From positions 62,001 to 126,000 of the forward strand of contig NZ_FQXH01000005.1 in the NCBI RefSeq assembly GCF_900129915.1: DNA of 64,000 bases, given 5' to 3'. A program made the position numbers and the translations under genes. Every line of letters starts with the position of its first letter. Within the stretch, counting starts at the first letter, position 1. Origin of the DNA: Tepidibacter thalassicus DSM 15285 (GTDB lineage Bacteria > Bacillota > Clostridia > Peptostreptococcales > Peptostreptococcaceae). Under the pieces are notes generated by a model, which saw only the letters and a list, made by a program, of their open reading frames with translations, did not search any database and was not told where the DNA came from. Shown in pieces: positions 14,769-22,301 of the stretch.

Positions 14769-15530
14769 ATGAAAACTATATCAATTATTAATTTAAAAGG
14801 TGGAGTGGCAAAGACTATTTCAGCAACAAATATTGCACATATACTTGCAGTTGTCCACAACAAACGTGTTCTTCTTGTGGATAATGATAAACAGGGAAAT
14901 GCTTCAAAGATGTTTGGGTTACACAGTTATGATAAACCTAGTGTTGCAGAAGTTATGACAACACGCAATGTAAACCTTGATGAAATAATTGCGCATACAC
15001 AATACGCGAATCTGGACCTTATACCAGCAAACATGACATTACTTAAAGCAAATCTTGAAGTAATGTTTGATACTACAAGACCGCAACAAACGCGATTCAA
15101 AACAGCGCTACGCTCTGTAGAGGATGAATATGACTATTGCATTATAGATAATGCCCCAGACATCAATATAAGCACCATAAACGCTCTTGTAGCTTCTGAT
15201 GATATATTAATACCGATTAAGATTGACAAATTTGCTTTCGACGGTCTGGCAGAACTGAAAGAACAAATTGAGAATACCAAAGAGGACTTGAACCCGGGTT
15301 TATGTTTAAGAGGTTGCTTTGTTACATGTTATCAAAGAAACGAAGTTAATAAACAAGGGGAAGAGTGGTTAAAAACTCAAACAGAATATCCGGTATTTAA
15401 TACGCATATACGCCGCACTGAAAAAGTGGACGAAAGCACTTTCGCAACAACTCCTATTATTGAATATTCAAGACGTTGTGGAGCGGCAAGAGATTATTTG
15501 AAGTTTGTTGAAGAATATTTAAGTAAATAA
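14769..15530 (+). CDS. parA: ParA-family partition ATPase
   Basis: 253 residues. Deviant Walker A motif NLKGGVAKTISATN (about 8-21), Walker A' VLLVDNDKQGNASK (about 35-48) and Walker B CIIDNAPDINIST (about 122-134) are clear. It lacks the N-terminal HTH of P1-type ParA, so it is a type Ib-like or phage form. It would segregate DNA together with ParB. ATG follows TAGGAGGAAAAACAACG. A partition system suggests that this phage genome can be maintained as a plasmid-like molecule at some stage. Confidence 0.9.
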   Translation: MKTISIINLKGGVAKTISATNIAHILAVVHNKRVLLVDNDKQGNASKMFGLHSYDKPSVAEVMTTRNVNLDEIIAHTQYANLDLIPANMTLLKANLEVMFDTTRPQQTRFKTALRSVEDEYDYCIIDNAPDINISTINALVASDDILIPIKIDKFAFDGLAELKEQIENTKEDLNPGLCLRGCFVTCYQRNEVNKQGEEWLKTQTEYPVFNTHIRRTEKVDESTFATTPIIEYSRRCGAARDYLKFVEEYLSK

Positions 15531-15532
15531 AA

Positions 15533-15549
15533 GTGTCCGATTCGGTCAC
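15533..15549. promoter_or_regulatory. Palindrome between parA and parB, possible parS-like site
   Basis: GTGTCCGATTCGGTCAC, a 17-base near-palindrome with 7 of 8 arm positions paired, in the 36-base parA-parB gap. Partition loci often carry the ParB binding site beside the genes. No second copy was noticed, and it could instead be a short RNA hairpin. Confidence 0.35.
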
Positions 15550-15566
15550 AAAACGGAGGTGCGAAA

Positions 15567-16628
15567 ATGGCAAAGTTCAATCTTAATTCATTATTAAGTG
15601 GAACATCATTGAATGGAGCGGCGGAAAAAGAGGGAGGAAGGAAGCCTAAAACATTAAAAGTGGTTTCAATCAGCGTGTTTGATTTAGAACCATCAAAAGA
15701 AAACTTCTATTCCGTGGAAGATATAGAGGAATTAAAAGATTCGATTGAAATGTTTGGAATAAAACAGAATTTAACAGTAAAGCAATTAGACAATGGAAAA
15801 TATGAGGTTATAGCAGGACACCGCCGCCGTCTTGCTTCTCTTGCTTTAGTGAAAGAAGGTAAAAAGGAATTTGAATTTATTCCATGTGCTATTGAAACTG
15901 AACTGGACGAAATAAAAGAGCAACTATTGCTAATAACGACAAATGCAACAGCAAGACAGTTGACGGATTGGGAAAAGACACAACAAGCAGAAAGATTGAA
16001 AGAGTTACTAGAAAGATATAAGAAGAAAGAGAAGTTGCCGGGTAGAGTAAGAGAATTAGTTGCTAAAGCATTAAAGACATCAGCGGCGCAAGTGGGCAGG
16101 ATGGACAGTATATCGAAAAAGCTTTCAGAGGATTTCAAGGAAGAGTTTAAGGAACAGAAAATCAATATATCAACAGCATATGAAATTTCGACTTTACCAA
16201 AAGAAGCACAACAAGAAGTTTTTAAAAAATACATGGAAAAAGGTAATATATCAATAAACGATGTAAAAGAGAAAAAGGCAGAAATAAAAACAATAGCAGA
16301 AGAGAATAAAGAAAATGCAGAGCAGGAAGAGGACCGGAAGGAAGCGGCAGAAGAAACAATACCAGAAGAGGAAAAGAAAATAAAAACAGAGGGAGAGGGC
16401 AAGAAAGCAGAGGTTAAAAAAGAAACCCCAGAGTCTCAACCATTTCCCACGATATTTGAAATTATAAAAGGGATGAATATTTCAGAAATGGCGGAGTTTA
16501 TATGCTGTAGATGTGATGGCGTAGGAAGGTTTTGTGATTATGCGTTTGAATGTAATCAAAGCGAGATAGAGGAACGCCATGGAATATGTATGAAGTGGTT
16601 AAAAACCCAAGCACAGAAGAGAGGGTGA
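15567..16628 (+). CDS. parB: ParB-like partition protein with Cys-rich C-terminus
   Basis: 353 residues. ParB/Spo0J N-terminal domain about 30-125 with YSVEDIEELKDSIEMFGIKQ and the nucleotide-binding VIAGHRRRLA box, then a helical HTH-containing centre (QLTDWEKTQQAERL, SAAQVGRMDSISKKL). A long Glu/Lys linker (about 230-290) leads to a C-terminal cysteine cluster (CCRCDGVGRFCDYAFEC, then C) that looks metal-binding and is not part of ordinary ParB. ATG follows ACGGAGGTGCGAAA. Forms a pair with the upstream parA. Confidence 0.88.
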   Translation: MAKFNLNSLLSGTSLNGAAEKEGGRKPKTLKVVSISVFDLEPSKENFYSVEDIEELKDSIEMFGIKQNLTVKQLDNGKYEVIAGHRRRLASLALVKEGKKEFEFIPCAIETELDEIKEQLLLITTNATARQLTDWEKTQQAERLKELLERYKKKEKLPGRVRELVAKALKTSAAQVGRMDSISKKLSEDFKEEFKEQKINISTAYEISTLPKEAQQEVFKKYMEKGNISINDVKEKKAEIKTIAEENKENAEQEEDRKEAAEETIPEEEKKIKTEGEGKKAEVKKETPESQPFPTIFEIIKGMNISEMAEFICCRCDGVGRFCDYAFECNQSEIEERHGICMKWLKTQAQKRG

Positions 16629-16632
16629 AAAA

Positions 16633-16686
16633 ATGAAAACAACAAGGCGATTAATACCATTCAAATGGGTAAATAGACCGCCTTAA
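16633..16686 (+). CDS. Possible 17-residue peptide
   Basis: ATG after AGAGGGTGAAAAA encodes MKTTRRLIPFKWVNRPP. Very short and basic; the ribosome binding site is good but the reading frame could be accidental. Confidence 0.25.
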   Translation: MKTTRRLIPFKWVNRPP

Positions 16687-16715
16687 CAATAATTAAAGAA
16701 AGAGGGTTGCATATA

Positions 16716-17135
16716 ATGGATTTAAAAAAACTTGAACAATTTAAAGATAAAATAAAAGAAATCAAAATATTAGAGAATAGAATTTTAGAAATGCAACAAG
16801 AATCAGAGGAAATTGTATCGGATGTCGTACGGGCTTCTTCGAAATCATTTCCGTATACAGAACATACAATCAAAATAACAGGAGTTAATATCAAAAGACG
16901 AGATAAGATAAAAAGAGTAACAGAAAGATTAAATGATAGAAAATTAAAACTATATCGCGAGTTAGAAGAAATAGAAAATTTTATCGAGAATATAGAAGAT
17001 AGTAAAGTGCGCCAAATTATAGAATTAAGGTACATAAAAGGAATGACATGGAGCATGGTCGCTCTAAAAGTGTACGGTTATCCTAACGGAGATACACCTA
17101 GAAAAAGAATCAAAAGATATTTTAAAAAAAACTGA
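16716..17135 (+). CDS. ArpU/sigma-70 region 4-like late transcription regulator
   Basis: 139 residues from ATG 16716 (AGAGGG upstream). Helical coiled-coil N-terminus, then a C-terminal HTH (VRQIIELRYIKGMTWSMVAL ... TPRKRIKRYFKK) typical of the ArpU/DUF1492-type regulators placed immediately before terminase genes in Firmicutes phages, where they switch on late transcription. It is followed directly by tandem repeats and a terminator, the likely target region. Confidence 0.8.
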   Translation: MDLKKLEQFKDKIKEIKILENRILEMQQESEEIVSDVVRASSKSFPYTEHTIKITGVNIKRRDKIKRVTERLNDRKLKLYRELEEIENFIENIEDSKVRQIIELRYIKGMTWSMVALKVYGYPNGDTPRKRIKRYFKKN

Positions 17136-17136
17136 A

Positions 17137-17154
17137 TTTTGTCCGTTTTGTCCG
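17137..17154 (+). repeat. Tandem 9-bp direct repeat downstream of the late regulator
   Basis: TTTTGTCCG occurs twice back to back, starting 2 bases after the regulator's stop, followed by CCGC...GCGG and TATATT (about 17167). A plausible activator-binding element for the late promoter, or part of the packaging region. Confidence 0.5.
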
Positions 17155-17196
17155 CTTTTTATGCGGTATATTTGTAGTATGGAAATCTATACCACA

Positions 17197-17231
17197 TGAG
17201 CCTATTTGATTCTAGGCTCATTATTTTTTTG
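17197..17231 (+). terminator. Intrinsic terminator before the packaging genes
   Basis: TGAGCCTA (17197-17204) pairs with TAGGCTCA (17213-17220) across an 8-base loop and is followed by TTATTTTTTT. It separates early/partition genes from late genes. Confidence 0.88.
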
Positions 17232-17290
17232 CTTCCGGAAAGGCAACGAAAAGCAAAATAGAAAAACAAACGAAAGGAGGGGAAGAGCCA

Positions 17291-18052
17291 GTGGCAAGAC
17301 CGAGACATCCAATGCGAGAAGTTGTGAAGAAAAAATGGATTGAAAGCGGAGGGAAAATAAAGACAAAAGAATTGGCAGAAGAAGCAGGAGTGCCAGAAAG
17401 CAGTATAAGAAAATGGAAAAGTCAAGATGATTGGAAAGCAGAACTTGGGAAGAAGAAGCGCGGAGGACAACCCGGGAATAAAAACGCAACAGGGCATGGC
17501 GCACCTCTCCGGAATAAGAACGCAGAAACGCACGGTGCATATTCAACCGTACATCTTGACGATTTACCGCCAGAGGAAAGGGCGTATATAGAATCAATTA
17601 CGCTGAACACACAAGAAAATATGTTGAGAGAACTTCAATTGTTAATAGCAAAAGAAAATGATTTGAAAAGGAAAATTAAAGCTTTAGAGCAGGAGAATGA
17701 AGAGGCATTGCACGTGGACAAGGTTGTTGAAATGCTTGTGCCAAAGCAGGAGGATAAAAAGAAGCAAAAACAGAGGAGCAACATAGAAGAATTAAAAACA
17801 GCCATGAAAACAGTTGTAAAAGCAAGTCCGTTCGATAGGACTTTAAGGTTAGAGGCAGAGTTGAATAAAATACATGGCAGAATAATAAAGCTTCTTGACA
17901 GTATAAAGTCATACGAACTCGACAGGCGACGTATAGAACTCGAAGAAAAAAAATATCGCCTTGCAAAACAAAAACTAAAAGGGGTATTCAACATAGACCC
18001 AGAAACAGGAGAGATTGACGATACCAAAGATGATGGAACAGAAGAAATTTAA
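17291..18052 (+). CDS. Terminase small subunit-related protein
   Basis: 253 residues. N-terminal HTH (GGKIKTKELAEEAGVPESSI) with RKWKSQDDWK, then a basic Gly/Asn-rich stretch (KKRGGQPGNKNATGHGAP) and long helices (about 110-230), the layout of Firmicutes phage terminase small-subunit proteins of the PF10668 type. It would recognise phage DNA for packaging. GTG 17291 follows GAAAGGAGGGG. A second small subunit, Nu1-like, is encoded 170 bases downstream, so one of them may act as a packaging accessory. Confidence 0.8.
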   Translation: MARPRHPMREVVKKKWIESGGKIKTKELAEEAGVPESSIRKWKSQDDWKAELGKKKRGGQPGNKNATGHGAPLRNKNAETHGAYSTVHLDDLPPEERAYIESITLNTQENMLRELQLLIAKENDLKRKIKALEQENEEALHVDKVVEMLVPKQEDKKKQKQRSNIEELKTAMKTVVKASPFDRTLRLEAELNKIHGRIIKLLDSIKSYELDRRRIELEEKKYRLAKQKLKGVFNIDPETGEIDDTKDDGTEEI

Positions 18053-18074
18053 GGTATATGCTAAAAAAACCATA

Positions 18075-18129
18075 GGTTCTTCCAGTGAAATATAAAGCCT
18101 GCGGGTCCGCTGACGCCCGGGATTTGCCT
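18075..18129. other. Candidate cos/packaging site
   Basis: In the 168-base non-coding gap between the two small-terminase genes is a GC-rich block (GCCTGCGGGTCCGCTG then ACGCCCGGGATT), out of keeping with the AT-rich surroundings and containing GCGGGTCCGC and CCCGGG. Similar GC-rich blocks mark cos sites beside terminase genes in other phages. Cleavage positions cannot be read from sequence alone. Confidence 0.4.
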
Positions 18130-18220
18130 AGATATAAAATACAAAAAACCACTTCCGGAGTTTGCGGAAAAATTTTATAAGGGGGTGTTCAAAAAATAAA
18201 AAAAGAAGGGGGTGTTGCTT

Positions 18221-18721
18221 TTGAAACTTTACAACGCAAAAGCGATTGCGCGTTTTCTTGATATTTCAGAACGAAGAGTGCGGCAATTGAGGGACGAAAA
18301 AATCATTGAAGAATATCCAAACAGCAACGGACTTTATGAACTCATTCCCACGGTACACAGATATATAAATTATCTAAGAAAACGTAACCCCGAAACAGAA
18401 GAGAACATTGACTACTATACAGAACGCGCAAAGTTAGTGCGTGCCAAGCGATTGAATGAAGAGTTTGAATTAAAGATAAAAGAAAATAAATTGCATAGTT
18501 CGGACGATATAGAAGTCGTAATGACTGATATGCTCATTAATTTCAAAAGTCGCTTAATGGCAATACCTGCAAAACTTTCACCAATTTTAAGCAAAAAAAA
18601 AGACAAAACAGAGATATTCAAAATACTAAAAGAGCATATTGATGAATCGCTAGACGAGCTTTCAGATTTTAAAACAGTTTTCGGAGAGAGGGTGAATGAC
18701 GATGAAGAAAGCGACAGTTGA
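18221..18721 (+). CDS. Nu1-like terminase small subunit
   Basis: 166 residues from TTG 18221 with AAGGGGGTGTTGCTT upstream. MerR/Nu1-type winged HTH at the N-terminus (AKAIARFLDISERRVRQLRDE), followed by a helix-rich body (YYTERAKLVRAKRLNEEFELKIKEN...SRLMAIPAKLSP) as in lambda Nu1 and related packaging proteins. Overlaps the start of the GpA-like large subunit by 20 bases, the usual lambda-type gene order. Confidence 0.82.
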   Translation: MKLYNAKAIARFLDISERRVRQLRDEKIIEEYPNSNGLYELIPTVHRYINYLRKRNPETEENIDYYTERAKLVRAKRLNEEFELKIKENKLHSSDDIEVVMTDMLINFKSRLMAIPAKLSPILSKKKDKTEIFKILKEHIDESLDELSDFKTVFGERVNDDEESDS

Positions 18722-20522
18722 TTTATTCGCAAGAATATTTTCAGTGTTGAAGCCGCCGCCAGATATGACAATTTCACAGTGGGCGGATGAATACCGCCGT
18801 CTTTCTTCTGAATCATCCGCAGAGCCGGGCAAATGGAAAACAACAAAAGCACCATATCAAAGAGAAATCATGGACGCGATTTCTGATATAAAGGTGCAAA
18901 AAGTTGTCGTAATGAGTGCGGCACAGTTAGGGAAAACGGATGGGTTTATTTTAAATCCTATAGGATATTATATGCATTATGACCCTAGCCCGATTATGGT
19001 GCTACAACCAACGATACAAATGGCGGAAACATTTAGCAAGGACAGGCTTTCTCCTATGTTGAGAGATACACCGGTACTGAAAGATAGAGTGAATGACAAA
19101 AGCAGAAACAGTGGGAACACGATTTTGCAAAAAATATTTCCGGGTGGACATGTCACAATGGTTGGAGCAAATTCAGCTTCTTCTCTTGCGTCTCGACCTA
19201 TTAGAATATTGCTTGCGGATGAAATAGACCGCTACCCAACAACCGCGGGGAATGAAGGTGACCCACTTCTATTGGCTGGGAAAAGACTTACGACATTTTG
19301 GAATAAGAAAGAAATATGCGTAAGTACACCCACTATTAAAGGACTTTCGCGAATAGAGGTTGAGTTTGAACATAGCACGCAAGAGGAATGGTGCGTACCT
19401 TGTCCAGAGTGTGGAGAATATCAGCCGTTAGAATGGGGAAGAGTGGTATTTGATAAAAATAATCTTGACGATATTTCACACGTATGTGAAAAGTGTGGCG
19501 TTGTATCAAATGAGATTGATTGGAAGGAACAGTTCCAGAAAGGTAAGTTTATTGCAAAATACCCAGAGAGAAAAGTTAGAGGATTTCATTTGAACGCCCT
19601 TGCCTCTTTGTTTGTCGAGTGGAAAGAGATAGTTCAAAAGTTTTTGACAGCAAATGAAGAAAAGAAAAAGGGAAATATCGAATTATTAAAAGTTTGGACC
19701 AATACAGAAATGGGGCAAACGTGGGAAGAACAAGGCGAACAACTTGAAAAAGACGACCTCTACAAGCGCCGAGAAAAATATAATTGCGAAGTTCCGGAAG
19801 AGGTAATTTGCTTAACGGCAGGAGTTGACACGCAAGATGATAGATTCGAAATTGAAGTTGTTGGATGGGGCGAAGGTAAAGAAAGCTGGGGAATAAAATA
19901 TCAAGTAATATATGGAGATTTGAAGCTAAAAGGTATATGGGACGAACTAGATACGTTCCTCAATCAAACATTTACCAGAGCAGATGGCGCAAAATTAAAA
20001 ATCATTTGCACATGCATAGATAGTGGAGGACATTTTACTAACCAAGTGTATAAATTTTGCAAACCGAGGACAGCACGCCGCATTTTTGCTATTAAAGGTA
20101 AAGGGGGAGCGGAAGTTCCTTACTACAGCAAGCCATCAACATCAAACAGAGAGAAAACACCTTTGTTTACTATTGGAGTCGATACAGGAAAATCATTACT
20201 ATATCAAAGGTTGGCGGTAAAGGAAGAAGGACCGAACTATTGTCATTTTCCAAAAGAGAAAGACAGAGGTTATACGGAAGAATATTTTAAAGGTTTAACT
20301 GCTGAAAAAATGGTAATGACCTATAAACGAGGTAAAGCACAATATGTATGGAAGCTAAAAAACAGCGGATATAAACGAAATGAGCCACTTGACGTTCGTA
20401 ACTATGCGACGGTTGCGCTTGAAATAGCGAATCCGGTACTTAAAAAGCAAGATAAAAAAGAAACGTCAGCCGTGCAGACTAAAAAACGTGGTAGGCGTTC
20501 ACGTTCGGGAGGAATTATATAA
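18702..20522 (+). CDS. Phage terminase large subunit, GpA family
   Basis: About 606 residues. ATPase part: VVVMSAAQLGKTDGF (Walker A-like, about 66-80) and IRILLADEIDRYP (Walker B, about 165-177). A zinc-binding insert CPECGEYQPL...CEKCG follows, then a nuclease part with LTAGVDTQDDRFEIEV. It cuts concatemers and drives DNA into the prohead with ATP. ATG 18702 is preferred because GAGAGGG lies 9 bases upstream; ATG 18696 is the alternative. Head-type is lambda-like. Confidence 0.93.
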   Translation: MKKATVDLFARIFSVLKPPPDMTISQWADEYRRLSSESSAEPGKWKTTKAPYQREIMDAISDIKVQKVVVMSAAQLGKTDGFILNPIGYYMHYDPSPIMVLQPTIQMAETFSKDRLSPMLRDTPVLKDRVNDKSRNSGNTILQKIFPGGHVTMVGANSASSLASRPIRILLADEIDRYPTTAGNEGDPLLLAGKRLTTFWNKKEICVSTPTIKGLSRIEVEFEHSTQEEWCVPCPECGEYQPLEWGRVVFDKNNLDDISHVCEKCGVVSNEIDWKEQFQKGKFIAKYPERKVRGFHLNALASLFVEWKEIVQKFLTANEEKKKGNIELLKVWTNTEMGQTWEEQGEQLEKDDLYKRREKYNCEVPEEVICLTAGVDTQDDRFEIEVVGWGEGKESWGIKYQVIYGDLKLKGIWDELDTFLNQTFTRADGAKLKIICTCIDSGGHFTNQVYKFCKPRTARRIFAIKGKGGAEVPYYSKPSTSNREKTPLFTIGVDTGKSLLYQRLAVKEEGPNYCHFPKEKDRGYTEEYFKGLTAEKMVMTYKRGKAQYVWKLKNSGYKRNEPLDVRNYATVALEIANPVLKKQDKKETSAVQTKKRGRRSRSGGII

Positions 20523-20756
20523 ATGGCATACACACTTGAAGTAGCAAAGAAGCATTTGGAAGCTTGGTTGACCGCTGAATTGGAGGTCACAACAAGCCAA
20601 AGCTATTCCATAGGTTCAAGAAGCTTGACGAAAGCGAATCTTCCGGAAATAAGAAAACAAATTCAATTCTGGAAGAATGAAGTTGAAAAACTTAAAAACA
20701 TATCGAAAAGAAAGGGCAGAAACCGAGTAATGAGAGTTGTTCCCCGTGATTTATAA
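20523..20756 (+). CDS. DUF6148-like / gpW-type head-tail joining protein
   Basis: 77 residues: two helices around SQSYSIGSRSLTKANLPEIRKQIQFW. The S-Y-x-I-G-S-R-x-L-x-x-A-x-L pattern is typical of small proteins between GpA and the portal (gpW-like, DUF6148). It begins directly after the terminase stop (TAAATGG). It would help join head and tail or stabilise packaged DNA. Confidence 0.82.
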   Translation: MAYTLEVAKKHLEAWLTAELEVTTSQSYSIGSRSLTKANLPEIRKQIQFWKNEVEKLKNISKRKGRNRVMRVVPRDL

Positions 20757-20771
20757 AGGAGGTGAAAAAAA

Positions 20772-22301
20772 TTGAATATATTAGATAAGGCAATAGCCGC
20801 TATATCGCCAGAAAAAGGACTTAAACGTGTTGCCGCGCGTCAAAGACTTAAAATCATAAATAGTGGTTATAGCAATTACGGGGCTTCGCATACTAAAAAA
20901 TCACTATTAGGTTGGCTTTATAGTGGCGGAAGCGCTAAAGAGGATATACAAGAAAATCTTGCGACATTAAGACAACGTTCACGTGATTTGTATATGGGTG
21001 TTCCGCTTGCGACAGGAGCAGTCAAAACATGCAGGACCAATGTAGTCGGCGGAGGATTGAGGCTTAAAAGCCAAGTAGATTACGAAGTGCTGGGGATTTC
21101 GGAAGAGGAAGCTAGCAAGCTTGAAAGTAAAATCGAAAGAGAATTTGCATTGTGGGCGGATTCTCCTGCTTGCGACATTGAAAGACTAGATAACTTTTAT
21201 GAACTTCAACAGCTTGCGTTTTTGAATTGGCTTATGAGTGGAGATGTAATTGTTACCCTTCCAGTAACTAAAAGAATCAATATGCCTTATGACTTGAGAA
21301 TCTGCTTGATTGAAGCTGATAGATTAAGTAACCCAGCAGGAAACACAAACCCCAGAATTGTCGGAGGTGTAGAAGTGAACGAAGCTGGAGAAGTCGTGGC
21401 GTACCATATCAGCACACATCATCCGTTATCATTTGAAGCAATAGAAACTAAATGGACAAGGGTTGAAGCTTATGGAGCGAAAACGGGAAGAAGAAATGTG
21501 CTTCATGTAATGAATAGGGAACGCATAGGACAAAGAAGAGGTGTTCCTTTCCTTGCACCTGTTATCGAAGCATTGAAGCAGCTAGGGCGTTATACAGACG
21601 CGGAACTTGTTGCGGCGGTTGTTAGCGGAATGTTTACTGTGTTTATCGAAAAAGAAAGTGCAAGCAGTGAAACTGCGCTAGGTGAAATTATACCAGAAGA
21701 GCAACAAGTAGACAGTGCGGATGATGGAACTCTTGAACTTGCACCGGGGGCGATTATCGACTTAAATGAAGGTGAAAAAGCAAAAGAATTAAACCCCGGT
21801 AGACCAAACACTGCGTTCGATGGCTTTGTAATCGCTATTTGCAGACAAATTGGTGCTGCGCTTGAAATTCCGTACGAATTACTTGTAAAGAACTTTAATG
21901 CTTCGTACAGTGCGTCGAGAGGGGCTTTACTTGAAGCGTGGAAAATGTTCAAAATGTACAGAACATGGCTTGCAAATGATTTTTGTCAGCCGATTTTTGA
22001 AGAATGGCTAGCGGAAGCAATTGCGAAAGGGAGAATACCGGCTCCTGGATTCTTTGCAGACCCGATTATGAGGAAAGCATATTGTGGAGCGGAGTGGAAT
22101 GGACCAGCACAAGGGCTTTTAAATCCAGTACAAGAAGTCACCGCGGCAGAAAAACGGGTTGCAAATGGATTCTCTACACGTGACAGAGAAACGATGGAAC
22201 TTACTGGCGGAGATTTCTACAAAAACGTACAGCAATTAAAAAGAGAAGAACAATTAATGAAAGAGGTGAGAAACATTGCAGAAGAAGCTAATAGCAAGTA
22301 A
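20772..22301 (+). CDS. Phage portal protein, lambda GpB family
   Basis: 509 residues from TTG 20772 with AAAGGAGGTGAAAAAAA. GLKRVAARQRLKI and LRQRSRDLYMGVPLATGAV near the N-terminus, VVGGGLRLKSQVDYEVLG, and the C-terminal AALEIPYELLVKNFNASYSA and LEAWKMFKMYR are GpB-family hallmarks. It forms the dodecameric ring through which DNA enters the head. The 3' end overlaps the protease gene by 26 bases. Confidence 0.93.
   Translation: MNILDKAIAAISPEKGLKRVAARQRLKIINSGYSNYGASHTKKSLLGWLYSGGSAKEDIQENLATLRQRSRDLYMGVPLATGAVKTCRTNVVGGGLRLKSQVDYEVLGISEEEASKLESKIEREFALWADSPACDIERLDNFYELQQLAFLNWLMSGDVIVTLPVTKRINMPYDLRICLIEADRLSNPAGNTNPRIVGGVEVNEAGEVVAYHISTHHPLSFEAIETKWTRVEAYGAKTGRRNVLHVMNRERIGQRRGVPFLAPVIEALKQLGRYTDAELVAAVVSGMFTVFIEKESASSETALGEIIPEEQQVDSADDGTLELAPGAIIDLNEGEKAKELNPGRPNTAFDGFVIAICRQIGAALEIPYELLVKNFNASYSASRGALLEAWKMFKMYRTWLANDFCQPIFEEWLAEAIAKGRIPAPGFFADPIMRKAYCGAEWNGPAQGLLNPVQEVTAAEKRVANGFSTRDRETMELTGGDFYKNVQQLKREEQLMKEVRNIAEEANSK

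Noticed and set aside
15707..16402. 231-codon minus-strand frame
   Set aside because: Complement of parB; Ser/Phe-rich composition typical of a shadow frame.
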